Below the pieces are notes generated by a model. That model was not told the DNA's origin. It was given only the letters and a program-made list of their open reading frames with translations, and ran no database searches. DNA of 43,464 nucleotides from Bacillota bacterium (lineage in GTDB: Bacteria > Bacillota > Clostridia > Christensenellales > Aristaeellaceae). The stretch is from positions 1 to 43,464 of the forward strand of contig JAEZQK010000077.1 of assembly GCA_023413135.1 (NCBI GenBank), written 5' to 3'. Shown piece after piece: positions 1 through 8,002 of the stretch. Made by a program: the position numbers and the translations under genes. Position 1 is the first letter of the stretch; each line of letters begins with the position of its first letter.

Positions 1-130
1 TTGCGATACAAGCGATGCAAGCGGCAGCGCAGCAGCGCGCCGATTGAGCAAGCCGGGTACAAGTCGACGCTTAAGTAGCGCGAAAAGATCCGCCGCAACG
101 ACGCATTAATGTTTGGAATTAGTATTAGTT
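1..130. repeat. truncated copy of a dispersed palindromic repeat
   Basis: The stretch is non-coding. Its right end (about 88-130) resembles the right end of the complete element at 5473-5633: both carry a CGAAAAGA-CCGCCGC block, then GCAT-AATG, then TTGGAATTAGTAT. The interior (about 20-52) also has the same AGCAGCGC...TTGAGCA core. The left arm lies outside the window. It ends about 80 bp before the tlp start codon and could contain or displace the tlp promoter. Confidence 0.55.
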
Positions 131-210
131 CGCTGTCCAAATCGCAGTCATGCATAAGCAGGCGCGTCTGCGGAAAGCTATCGTCAGTATCAACAGCAAG
201 GAGGAAGCTT

Positions 211-435
211 ATGAAACATAATCCCGATGACCGCAGAGACAATGTGGATAAAATCCAAAGGAACATTGACATGACAATCCACAACATGGAACTGGCCGAA
301 GATATGATCGGCCGCACCTCCGACCCTAAAACCAAGGAATCGTTGGAAGACAAGAACGTCCGCCGCCGGCATGCGCTTGATGACATGCGTGAGGAAATCA
401 AGGACGAGGCAAAGCACCAAACAAAGAAAACTTGA
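211..435 (+). CDS. tlp: small acid-soluble spore protein Tlp
   Basis: A 74-residue, highly charged protein of the Tlp family, minor small acid-soluble proteins made in the forespore. The recognisable features are the NPDDRRDNVDKIQ start, a central helix with NIDMTIHNMELAEDMI, the KNVRRRHALDDMREEI block and a basic tail. The start at 211 was chosen over the upstream ATG at 109 because AAGGAGGA lies 6-7 bases before it and because homology begins there. The gene stands alone between a truncated repeat and a terminator shared with the convergent CotH-family gene. Forespore (sigma-G type) control is expected for the family, but I could not identify a promoter. The protein is strong evidence that the lineage sporulates. 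Confidence 0.9.
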   Translation: MKHNPDDRRDNVDKIQRNIDMTIHNMELAEDMIGRTSDPKTKESLEDKNVRRRHALDDMREEIKDEAKHQTKKT

Positions 436-483
436 TGCGCCTGCCGCAATGCGCCGTATAGCCTGTTATAACAGCCAAAAAGA

Positions 484-509
484 AGGCCGTGCCAAAAGAA
501 GCACGGCCT
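484..509. terminator. bidirectional intrinsic terminator between tlp and the CotH-family gene
   Basis: A perfect 9-bp stem (AGGCCGTGC / GCACGGCCT) has an 8-base loop. T-rich tracts follow on both sides: GTATTTTACTGTTTATTTT on the plus strand and TTCTTTTTGG on the minus strand. It lies between convergent genes and overlaps neither. Confidence 0.85.
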
Positions 510-514
510 GTATT

Positions 515-3262
515 TTACTGTTTATTTTCTTTCAGAAACGCCCCAAAATATTGCTGTACCTGCTCATCCGTCAGGCGGAAAGCATTGGCAACATGCTGCA
601 CCATTTCTTCCGGCCGTTCCCTTACGTTTGTCCGGAGCAGATCCACATACTTTTGCCACCTTGCAAGGCTTACATCCGGCCAGCGCTTCACATGATCCTC
701 CATCAGCGGCCCGATGACAGCCGCCCATGCATCCACCTTCGCCTCCAGGTCTTTGGCGATAAACTTGTCATGTAATATTTCCCCGAAGCGTGTCAAAAAC
801 TGGTCACGCATCGCAGGCACCCGCATCAGCGCGGCAAAGGGTTCATGGAAAAACCTGTCCATTTCCCCGGTGAGCTTGGTCAAATAAAGGTTCAGCGGCT
901 GCCGCCGCAGGTTATCCATACAGCCATCCATATCGAACAGCGCCAGCTTCCACTTGCCGCCGGGCACCTTGTAATAGCGTACGTTGTGCATGTCGGAATT
1001 GCCGGATACGATCTCCAGAATGGCGTGGTCGAAATAGCTCATCACATCCAGCCTGTCCTGCACATATTGCAGGTTTTCAGGCACGTTCAGGTCCCGGTGC
1101 CTGCAGAACTGGATCAGCTCCTCCATCTCGTCGCGGCTGCCCTGAACGACAGAGCCCCTGCTGCGAAGGATGGTGATGCCTTCGATCGTATCCTCGTCGG
1201 TGATGCCTTCCCACTGGGCAATGGAATCCTGGTTGATCTTTTCCCTAAGATTGTAATGGCCCCAGTACTGTCCATTGATGTATACCACCACCGGTACCGC
1301 GTCCTGGTACAGCACGTTCAAACCCTCCGCCAGGGATGTCAGCAGCTCATCTTTAAAGCGCGTGCCCCTGGATTCCGTTCCGCCGGAGCGCAGCGTCAAG
1401 GCGTTGTAAGAATCATAATCTCTGTTGGGAAAAGGATTGAAATAGAACTTCTCCTCCCCCAGCGCACCCCTGGCAAAGATCGATACCGTCTTTTGCGGGC
1501 GCGTAAGCCCCAGGGCGCCGCTTGTGCGGAAGGAGGCAAGCTGGTTCAAAAGCATTTTGCCATCGTCAAAATACTGCACATGCATGGGGTATTCCCAGTT
1601 CTGATAGTAATTGGCTATACTGCCATAGCCCTTTACAAAAAGGCCCATGCCGGGATCGGTCAGATACTTCTGGTCGGTAATCAGGGATACCACGGGCACG
1701 TCTACATCTACGCCAAACAGGTAGCTGGCCGAGGATGCGTTGGAAGACAGCATCCCCTTTGCAAAAGCCCTCGCCCGGAGCACCGTACTTACGCCTAACT
1801 CAAGCGGTCCCGCATATACCGGCGATTCTTCCGTGGGCGTTGCGCCATCCAGGGTATAGCGGATCACCGCGCCTTTTTCGGCGGTGAGGGTAACGGAAAC
1901 AGGCGCGTCAAACAGTCCTCCGGCAGGCGAGATGATCACGTCCCCCGCCCGCATAAGGAATCCTGCAGCCGGATTTTCGGCCCGTAGCGTTTGCTTTTCA
2001 AAAAAGGAAAATGCGCCCTGGCCCGGGATGCGGCCATAGGCAATATTGCCGTACTGCCGCCCCAATGATACATGGTCCACAACACCCTGGCTGTTGCTCA
2101 AAAGTACAACGCCGTTTGTCTTTTCCATTTTGAACGTGGCGTAATACGTACTGGGCCTGCTGCTCAATAAATTCCTGCCGGCCATATACACAAGCGCATA
2201 CCCGCCCGCCGAGAGCGTCGATCCCTTGGGAAAAGTCCACTTGTTGGGGTTCAATATATCGTTGGAAAGGAAATAGTCCGTCAGATCGATTCTCTTTTTG
2301 GTGCCGTTGTAAAGCTCCACATAATCATAGGCATTTCCGCTTACGTCAAACGTACCGTTGGATACAACCACCTCATTGATGTACAGCCCGGTACTATTTC
2401 CTTCAAACACCGATTGCTCATAGGCCGCTTTGTCCGTAATCACATTGGCCTTGCCCGGCGTTGGCGTCCATGTTTCCAGCCACCGGCCATCCTTATAGTT
2501 TAGCGCCACATCGTTTTGCTGGGAGCCAAAGGTTACATAGTCCAGGGCTTTTCCCTTGGGATCAGTCAGCAGCACGCACTCGCCCTCGCCGCTTAAGCCA
2601 AAGCCCATTTCCTCTTGCGCAATGTAAACGGCAAAGTATCCCCCGGCAGGAAGGATGGTATCGGGAAAGCGCCACTTGCCCGGCTTGTCGGGATTGTCGG
2701 ATAAGCCATAGCCTTTCAGGTTCAGTTCCGTATCCCCATCATTGTGAATCTCAATGAAGTCGGGCACTTTGCCCTCCACCGGAAGCATCGTGTTGACAGC
2801 CAGCAGCTCGCTCAAATGCAAACCATCCCTGGGGCCTTCATTCCCCTCCAGAATCTTCCCATCGCAGTACCGCTGGTTGTATGTCATGCTGGGCACGGAT
2901 GTCTTTTCCAACAGAGTCCCTTGCGCGTCGTACAGATACAGCGTTTCCCCCTCCGCCGACAGCTTGAAGGGCGCGCCTTGCTTTGTTCCCGTGCAGTACA
3001 CGGTCACACTTTCCCCGGGGTTCAATAGAGCATTGCCAAAAACATACGCGTCCTTCCCCCCGTCCGTCAGCCTATAACCGTCCATATGGATGGCCTCGCC
3101 GCCTATATTGGTAAGCAGCACATAATCGTGTGCCTGACCGCTTTCATCCAGGCGGAGCGTAACATTTTTGGAAACCACCTCGGTAACCGCAAGTTGCGCA
3201 AAGGCTGGAGCGCATATCACCATGAGCAGCACGGCCAGAGAGGCAAAGCAATATTTCTTCAT
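515..3262 (-). CDS. secreted CotH kinase family protein with lamin-tail domains
   Basis: A 915-residue protein with a Sec signal peptide (residues 1 to about 22, cleavage after APAFA). Three lamin-tail-like beta domains follow, at roughly 24-130, 147-255 and 293-400; each has the pattern of 'E-hydrophobic-N', then D(Y/F)-(V/I)-E, a GY-L-D turn and a PAGGY-like strand. A CHB_HEX_C/Fn3-like segment (about 450-515) contains the typical IRYTLDGATPT signature. The C-terminal half is a CotH kinase domain with GHYNLREKINQD and LALFDMDGCMD. Bacillus CotH is a spore-coat protein kinase of about 360 residues; this protein is far longer and appears exported, so a coat role is uncertain. The RBS is AAAGGA 8 bases before the ATG. 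It could equally be a cell-surface or exoprotein kinase. Confidence 0.85.
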   Translation of the reverse strand: MKKYCFASLAVLLMVICAPAFAQLAVTEVVSKNVTLRLDESGQAHDYVLLTNIGGEAIHMDGYRLTDGGKDAYVFGNALLNPGESVTVYCTGTKQGAPFKLSAEGETLYLYDAQGTLLEKTSVPSMTYNQRYCDGKILEGNEGPRDGLHLSELLAVNTMLPVEGKVPDFIEIHNDGDTELNLKGYGLSDNPDKPGKWRFPDTILPAGGYFAVYIAQEEMGFGLSGEGECVLLTDPKGKALDYVTFGSQQNDVALNYKDGRWLETWTPTPGKANVITDKAAYEQSVFEGNSTGLYINEVVVSNGTFDVSGNAYDYVELYNGTKKRIDLTDYFLSNDILNPNKWTFPKGSTLSAGGYALVYMAGRNLLSSRPSTYYATFKMEKTNGVVLLSNSQGVVDHVSLGRQYGNIAYGRIPGQGAFSFFEKQTLRAENPAAGFLMRAGDVIISPAGGLFDAPVSVTLTAEKGAVIRYTLDGATPTEESPVYAGPLELGVSTVLRARAFAKGMLSSNASSASYLFGVDVDVPVVSLITDQKYLTDPGMGLFVKGYGSIANYYQNWEYPMHVQYFDDGKMLLNQLASFRTSGALGLTRPQKTVSIFARGALGEEKFYFNPFPNRDYDSYNALTLRSGGTESRGTRFKDELLTSLAEGLNVLYQDAVPVVVYINGQYWGHYNLREKINQDSIAQWEGITDEDTIEGITILRSRGSVVQGSRDEMEELIQFCRHRDLNVPENLQYVQDRLDVMSYFDHAILEIVSGNSDMHNVRYYKVPGGKWKLALFDMDGCMDNLRRQPLNLYLTKLTGEMDRFFHEPFAALMRVPAMRDQFLTRFGEILHDKFIAKDLEAKVDAWAAVIGPLMEDHVKRWPDVSLARWQKYVDLLRTNVRERPEEMVQHVANAFRLTDEQVQQYFGAFLKENKQ

Positions 3263-3383
3263 GGGGCATTCCTTTCCATATTCCTTATGTTTGCATTCTA
3301 CATGGATGATTCTTCTTCCTTTTATATAATTTAGGGGTAATTTGATTTTCTTCCTTTTTTGTATAGTATCGATTGTTACATAG

Positions 3384-3412
3384 TTGACAACCGCGAGAAT
3401 ACATAAGACAAT
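3384..3412 (+). promoter_or_regulatory. candidate sigma-A promoter for the alpha/beta hydrolase
   Basis: A perfect -35 TTGACA (3384-3389), a 17-bp spacer, then GACAAT (3407-3412, 4/6 match). TATACT at 3412-3417 is a better -10 sequence but has no -35 at a suitable distance. The position is about 35 bp upstream of the start codon. Confidence 0.4.
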
Positions 3413-3447
3413 ATACTGTGTATTGATAAATCATGCGAGGTAGACAA

Positions 3448-4413
3448 ATGGCTGAGAGCGTAACAGAAAAAGCGGCCAGGAAGCCAAAAACGAAAAAAAG
3501 GATATGCATCGCCGCCATCTCCCTGGCGGTCCTTATCCTGGCCACGCTTGTATCCATTCCGTATGTCATTTTGCCAATGTTCCTTGGAAAGCGGTATGAG
3601 CAAAAGCAGCACATCGCTTCAGATTACGGGGTGGAGGCGGAGCGCATCGCGCTTGAAACCGATGATGCTCTTTCCCTGGCCGCATGGCGCGTCCGTTCGG
3701 CCAGCCCAAAGGGTACTGTCGTTATCCTGTCCGGAATTCAAAACCCATCCGTAACGGCTTTTTTCGGATACGCCAAATTGCTTAAGGACAATGGATGGGA
3801 TTCGCTGCTGATCGAAATGCGGGCCCGCAGCGAAAGCGAGGGGGAAGAAATCGGCTTTGGCATGACGGAATGGCGCGATGTAAAAGCCGGCGTGGATGTT
3901 CTATCCGCCGATTCGGCCATGCGGGACCTGCCTATTGTAACTATGGGCACCTCCATGGGCGGCGGGACTGTGATCATTGCTGCCGGCGAGCTGCCCCAGG
4001 TGGACGGTGTCATATCTGTTTCCGCTTTTTCTTCATGGTCGGACCTGTTTGTGGATAATATGGCGATGACAGGCATCCCCAAGTTCATCGGCATCCTGGA
4101 TATTCCGTTCATCAATCTGTACCTTGGCTTCCACTTCGGCTTTGATGCGCTGCACTATTCGCCGCTAAACGGTATCGCAAAGCTTAATAGCCGTCCCATA
4201 TTGATGATGCATTCCACCGGGGACACCCAGGTGCCCTACAGGGAATTCGAAAAACTCAGGCATCAGGCTGAAGAGCATGGTATTTATTTGACGACCTTCA
4301 TTCGCGAAGGCGACGAGCATTTTGTTTGCTATGACCGGTTCTTTGAAAATCCCGCCGAGGACACGGAGTTCAGCCAGGCTGTACTTGGTTTTTTGTCTTC
4401 GAATTTTCCATAA
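3448..4413 (+). CDS. membrane-anchored alpha/beta hydrolase
   Basis: A 321-residue protein of the serine alpha/beta hydrolase superfamily. A basic N-terminus (KPKTKKR) and one transmembrane helix (about 19-43) should anchor it with the catalytic domain outside. The nucleophile elbow is GTSMG (Ser169). The likely triad partners are Asp259 in HSTGDTQVP and His291 in EGDEHF. The start at 3448 was chosen over the ATG at 3433 because GAGGT lies 6 bases before 3448. The domain resembles the BAAT/YqkD-like hydrolases, but the substrate cannot be inferred. It is monocistronic, divergent from the CotH-family gene and convergent with cheV. Confidence 0.8.
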   Translation: MAESVTEKAARKPKTKKRICIAAISLAVLILATLVSIPYVILPMFLGKRYEQKQHIASDYGVEAERIALETDDALSLAAWRVRSASPKGTVVILSGIQNPSVTAFFGYAKLLKDNGWDSLLIEMRARSESEGEEIGFGMTEWRDVKAGVDVLSADSAMRDLPIVTMGTSMGGGTVIIAAGELPQVDGVISVSAFSSWSDLFVDNMAMTGIPKFIGILDIPFINLYLGFHFGFDALHYSPLNGIAKLNSRPILMMHSTGDTQVPYREFEKLRHQAEEHGIYLTTFIREGDEHFVCYDRFFENPAEDTEFSQAVLGFLSSNFP

Positions 4414-4522
4414 CAAGCAGCCAAAAACCTCAGAATAAATAAAAGGATAGTTCCCGCAAGTCTCCTCTTCGCGCGGAACAATGATGCCACTGGAAGAAGG
4501 CTGCGAAAAAGAATAGGACGAG

Positions 4523-4540
4523 GAAGGTGCTCAAGCGCCT
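4523..4540 (-). terminator. possible terminator of the chemotaxis operon
   Basis: Just after the cheV stop on the minus strand, AAGGCGCT-TG-AGCACCTT forms an 8-bp stem with one mismatch. It is followed after a few bases by CCTATTCTTTTTCGC. The loop is short and the U-tract displaced, so support is modest. Confidence 0.35.
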
Positions 4541-4546
4541 TCGCGC

Positions 4547-5461
4547 TTACCGGATGAATTCGCCGAGCTTGCCTACCAACAGATGGATTTGAGGCTTTGA
4601 CAATTGGGCATCCGCCCCCACCTCTTTGCCCTTCACGATCATTTCCTCCGATATGAGGGAGGAAAATATGATGACCGGGATCTTGGAGAGTTTTTTGCTG
4701 TCCTTGATCCGCTTGGTCAAATGGTGTCCATCCATTAGGGGCATTTCAATGTCGGTAATCACACAGCTGACCTGCTTTTCAACCGGGCCGTTTTCATCCT
4801 TGAGCCCGTCGAGATATTCCCATGCCTCCTGCCCGTTCTCTTTCATGATGATATTCATATAGCCTGCCTTTTGCAGGGCGTCTGAAATCATTTTACGCAG
4901 CATCATGGAATCTTCCACGACCAGTATATGATGGGCGGTATCCTGCCTGGCAGGGCTTTGTATCAGTAGCGCATCCGCCGCCACGCTGGCACCCGGATTG
5001 ATATCCACCATGATCTTCTCAAAGTCCAGAATGGTGATCAGGTTGCCTTTCAGCTTGGCGATGCCCGTCACCACGCCCTCGTTATCCCCGAAGATCGCGG
5101 CATTGGGCTTTTCAATGGCTTCCCATGAAATCCAGTGTATGCCCACCACCTGATGCACATGGAAGGCAATATCCGTTTGATTGAACGCCGTGATGATGAA
5201 AATATCCTGTTCCGGCCGCTCGGACGGTGGATTTTTCAGATAAGCGGCCAAATCGATCACCGTCAACAGCTCGCTGCGCGGGCAGATGACGCCTTCCACA
5301 CAAGGCTGTGCATGAGGCATGGGCTGCACAGGCCGGGATTGCAGCAGCTCACGGACCTTTGCCACATTTATGCCAAAGCTGTTTGCCCCGATTTTAAACT
5401 CCAATAGTCCCAATTCGTTGGTCCCGGTTTCCAGCATGATTTTACTTTCCGTAGGATTCAT
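4547..5461 (-). CDS. cheV: chemotaxis protein CheV (CheW-like domain fused to a receiver)
   Basis: 304 residues. The N-terminal CheW-like domain (about 15-160) couples receptors to CheA. The C-terminal receiver (about 178-300) has the acidic pair in LVVEDSMMLRK (Glu183/Asp184), the phospho-acceptor Asp237 in CVITDIEMPLMDG, and the conserved Lys in LSKPQ. In Bacillus CheV phosphorylation contributes to adaptation. It is the last gene of the locus and is separated from the upstream receptor by a repeat element (5473-5633). Its own RBS is GAGGTG, 7 bases before the ATG. Together with CheB it provides the only receiver domains in this locus, because no cheY is present. Confidence 0.93.
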   Translation of the reverse strand: MNPTESKIMLETGTNELGLLEFKIGANSFGINVAKVRELLQSRPVQPMPHAQPCVEGVICPRSELLTVIDLAAYLKNPPSERPEQDIFIITAFNQTDIAFHVHQVVGIHWISWEAIEKPNAAIFGDNEGVVTGIAKLKGNLITILDFEKIMVDINPGASVAADALLIQSPARQDTAHHILVVEDSMMLRKMISDALQKAGYMNIIMKENGQEAWEYLDGLKDENGPVEKQVSCVITDIEMPLMDGHHLTKRIKDSKKLSKIPVIIFSSLISEEMIVKGKEVGADAQLSKPQIHLLVGKLGEFIR

Positions 5462-5472
5462 TCGCGCACCTC

Positions 5473-5633
5473 ATACTAATGATAAATATTAATGCGTCCA
5501 AAGCGGCGAGAAAATTTCGATGCGGGGCAAGGAGCTGGAGCGAAGCGTAGCAGCGCTACGTTGAGCATAAGGCGACGATGCCCCGCACGAAAAGAGCCGC
5601 CGCTTTGGGCGCATGAATGCTTGGAATTAGTAT
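5473..5633. repeat. MITE-like palindromic element filling the mcp-cheV gap
   Basis: Terminal inverted repeats ATACTAAT (5473-5480) and ATTAGTAT (5626-5633) enclose a long imperfect palindrome. The arms run ATGCGYCCAAAGCGGCG... through TGCGGGGCA on each side (about 5491-5530 and 5578-5614). An inner GTAGC-AGC-GCTAC hairpin lies near 5548-5561. The element spans almost the whole gap between two co-oriented genes. Its end overlaps the receptor stop codon and its other end lies just outside the cheV RBS. The truncated copy at 1-130 belongs to the same family. There is no coding capacity. Confidence 0.75.
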
Positions 5634-7846
5634 CAATACTTCCCTAAAGCGGAACTCGCTTTAGGCGTTGTTTTGGCCGCTTTGTCCGGCTCCCGTAAAA
5701 GGGAAATAGCGGCAAAGCTGTCTTTTTCATATCCGGTATCCAGCTTGAATTTGCCGACTTCCTCCTTCAATGCGGCAGCCTGGGCGGACATTTCCTCGCT
5801 TGTGGCGGAGTTTTCTTCCGCGGTAGCCGCGTTTGTCTGTATGACGGAGGACACCTGCGTAAGCCCCAGCTTGATTTGTTCAATGGCAGCCGCCTGCTCC
5901 ATAGACGCCTGGTTGATCTTCTCAATGCTTTCGTTGACAAATTGGGCTTTCACTTCAACATCCCTGAGGATTTGGGCGGTTTGTTCCGCAATCGAAGTTC
6001 CCTGAGCCACCGTGGCGGAGGAGTGCCGGATCAGCTCCGCGGTCTGCTTGGCTGCTTCCGCCGATTTGGCCGCCAGGTTGCGCACCTCGTCCGCCACCAC
6101 CGCAAAGCCTTTTCCGGCGCTCCCGGCGCGGGCTGCCTCAATAGCGGCATTCAGCGCGAGAATATTCGTCTGGAACGCAATATCCTCAATCACCTTCGTA
6201 ATGGTGGCGATTTGGCTGGATGCTGCGCCGATATTCCCCATCGCTTCGGTTAGTTGTGTCATATGTTGATTTCCGGCATTGACGCCTGTCACAGCCTGCC
6301 CTACATTCTGGGTCGCGGTCTTGACATGGATAGCATTTTCTTCGGCCTGGTCCGCGATTTTCGTGATCGAGGCATTCAATTCCTCGATAGAAGAAGCCTG
6401 TTCCGTCGACCCGGCCGCCAGTGCCTGGGCTCCACCGGCCACCTGGCTGGCACCGGTTGAGACCTGCTCTGCGGCGGTATGGATGGTCAGCAATGTACGG
6501 TTCAGGGAAGATGAAATGTCAAGGAGGGCTTCTTTGATAGGAGCAAAGTCACCCACATAATCATTTTCAATGGTTACGCGCAGATCGCCCTTGGCAAGAT
6601 GCCGCAAAACGGAGGATATCTCGCCCACGTAATTCCGAAGCACATCTTCAGTCTTTTGAAAGACCTGCGCCAGATGGCCAAATTCATCCTTGGTGGTCAC
6701 TTTGACCTGCGCGTTCAATTCGCCGCGCTCCATCCCCTCGGCGATGCCGATAATATCCTTCATCGGGCGCAGAGACTTTCTCAGGATCAGAATAACGCCC
6801 GCCCCGATAACGATGATCTGCAGAATGCTCAAAAGCAGTACAACCAACACGATGCTGTTTACAGGCGAAAGGGCCTCCGCTTTGGATGCGACAAACACGC
6901 TTGCCAGCGTTTCATCAATTCCCGCGATGTGAACCGGCACCTGGATAATAAAAGCATCCTCGCCCAGAACTTCATCCCTGTACTCCCACTGCTTCTCATC
7001 CCCTGATGCGGTAATAGACAGTATTTCCGAACGCAACGTCTGATTTTTCATGCCTTCTCCAAAGGCATTGCCCATGAGACCCTTATCCCGTGAGTTTGCC
7101 AGATACGCGCCACCGTTGGAAAGCAAATAACTGTACGCCTTTGTATGATCTCCAAGGCTATAGTCCAAACTATTGATAGTATCTGCCATAATATCACAAG
7201 TCGCAACCCCCAATAATGTTCCGGAGGGGGTCAAAATAGGATTGCTGATGGTAACCAGCCATAGCGTCTCCCCGCTTGGCAGCTTATACGGGAAGGGTTC
7301 GGTGATATGCGGCGCTTTCATCGCTTTCGATACTGCATAGTAGTCCGCACTGCTATAAACTGAATAATCGTTTTGCACGTCCATCTCCAGATCTGCCCCT
7401 GAGCGATACACATAAAACGACAAGCCGTCTTCAGTATTCAGAAAAGCAACGTTCGGCTCCCATGCGGCGTATACGCCGAAAATACGCTCGTCCTTCAACA
7501 TCCTGCGCATCAACTGCTGGATCAGGGCCTTCTTTTGTTCTTCCATCATGTCCACGCCATTGAGTTCGGCTATGGTGGAAGCGAGCAAGGCCGACTGTGT
7601 CTGCATGGTGTCAAAATATTCTGTTGAAAGCTTTGCATTATGCTCCGCCAAGGAGGTAATTTCCATTTGAACATTGCCGGATACGAGATTTGTCAGCTGC
7701 AGCCAAAGAAAAATCAGTATGGCAGTTACAACAATAGCAATCATTGCAAGCATCTGAATCAGAATCCTAAAGGTCAGGCCGTTCTTGAATGCAACTGCTT
7801 GCGAATTGGAAGCACGACCAGCTACGTCTTGCTTTTGAAAAAACAT
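5633..7846 (-). CDS. methyl-accepting chemotaxis protein, Cache-type sensor
   Basis: A 737-residue transmembrane receptor. It has TM1 (about 28-51), an extracytoplasmic double-Cache-like sensor (about 55-330) with the typical VYAAWEPN and PYKLPSGETLWLVTISNPI strands, and TM2 (331-356). A HAMP and linker region and a long helical signalling domain follow, with the canonical tip EDIAFQTNILALNAAIEAAR. The tip carries AGSAGKGF in place of the commoner AGEAGRGF. The Cache pocket lacks an obvious amino-acid-binding R..WY..D motif, so the ligand is unknown. The C-terminal tail contains AAISLL and ends SALGKY, shared with two neighbouring receptors. The RBS AAGGAG lies 8 bases before the ATG. Confidence 0.93.
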   Translation of the reverse strand: MFFQKQDVAGRASNSQAVAFKNGLTFRILIQMLAMIAIVVTAILIFLWLQLTNLVSGNVQMEITSLAEHNAKLSTEYFDTMQTQSALLASTIAELNGVDMMEEQKKALIQQLMRRMLKDERIFGVYAAWEPNVAFLNTEDGLSFYVYRSGADLEMDVQNDYSVYSSADYYAVSKAMKAPHITEPFPYKLPSGETLWLVTISNPILTPSGTLLGVATCDIMADTINSLDYSLGDHTKAYSYLLSNGGAYLANSRDKGLMGNAFGEGMKNQTLRSEILSITASGDEKQWEYRDEVLGEDAFIIQVPVHIAGIDETLASVFVASKAEALSPVNSIVLVVLLLSILQIIVIGAGVILILRKSLRPMKDIIGIAEGMERGELNAQVKVTTKDEFGHLAQVFQKTEDVLRNYVGEISSVLRHLAKGDLRVTIENDYVGDFAPIKEALLDISSSLNRTLLTIHTAAEQVSTGASQVAGGAQALAAGSTEQASSIEELNASITKIADQAEENAIHVKTATQNVGQAVTGVNAGNQHMTQLTEAMGNIGAASSQIATITKVIEDIAFQTNILALNAAIEAARAGSAGKGFAVVADEVRNLAAKSAEAAKQTAELIRHSSATVAQGTSIAEQTAQILRDVEVKAQFVNESIEKINQASMEQAAAIEQIKLGLTQVSSVIQTNAATAEENSATSEEMSAQAAALKEEVGKFKLDTGYEKDSFAAISLLREPDKAAKTTPKASSALGKY

Positions 7847-7942
7847 ATTAACGGCTCCTTAAAATATTAATCCGGGCACCTAAGCAATAAACCTGGCCTA
7901 GACCATATACCTCATCTCACAGCTTCTATATTTCCCAGAAAG

Positions 7943-7961
7943 AGCCGCTGCCGCAGCGGCT
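7943..7961 (-). terminator. hairpin between two receptor genes
   Basis: AGCCGCTG-CGG-CAGCGGCT is a perfect 8-bp stem followed on the minus strand by CTTTCTGGG. The U-run is weak. It may act as a partial terminator or as an mRNA-stabilising or processing hairpin within the operon. Confidence 0.45.
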
Positions 7962-8002
7962 TAACTTGCCTTACCCGGTTCCTTGCCTAGGGAGATGTGG
8001 GC

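Noticed and set aside
845..1798. 317-residue plus-strand ORF opposite the CotH-family gene
   Set aside because: It is antisense to a gene with clear domains and a signal peptide, has no RBS, and its composition (His/Gln/Leu-rich) is typical of a shadow frame.
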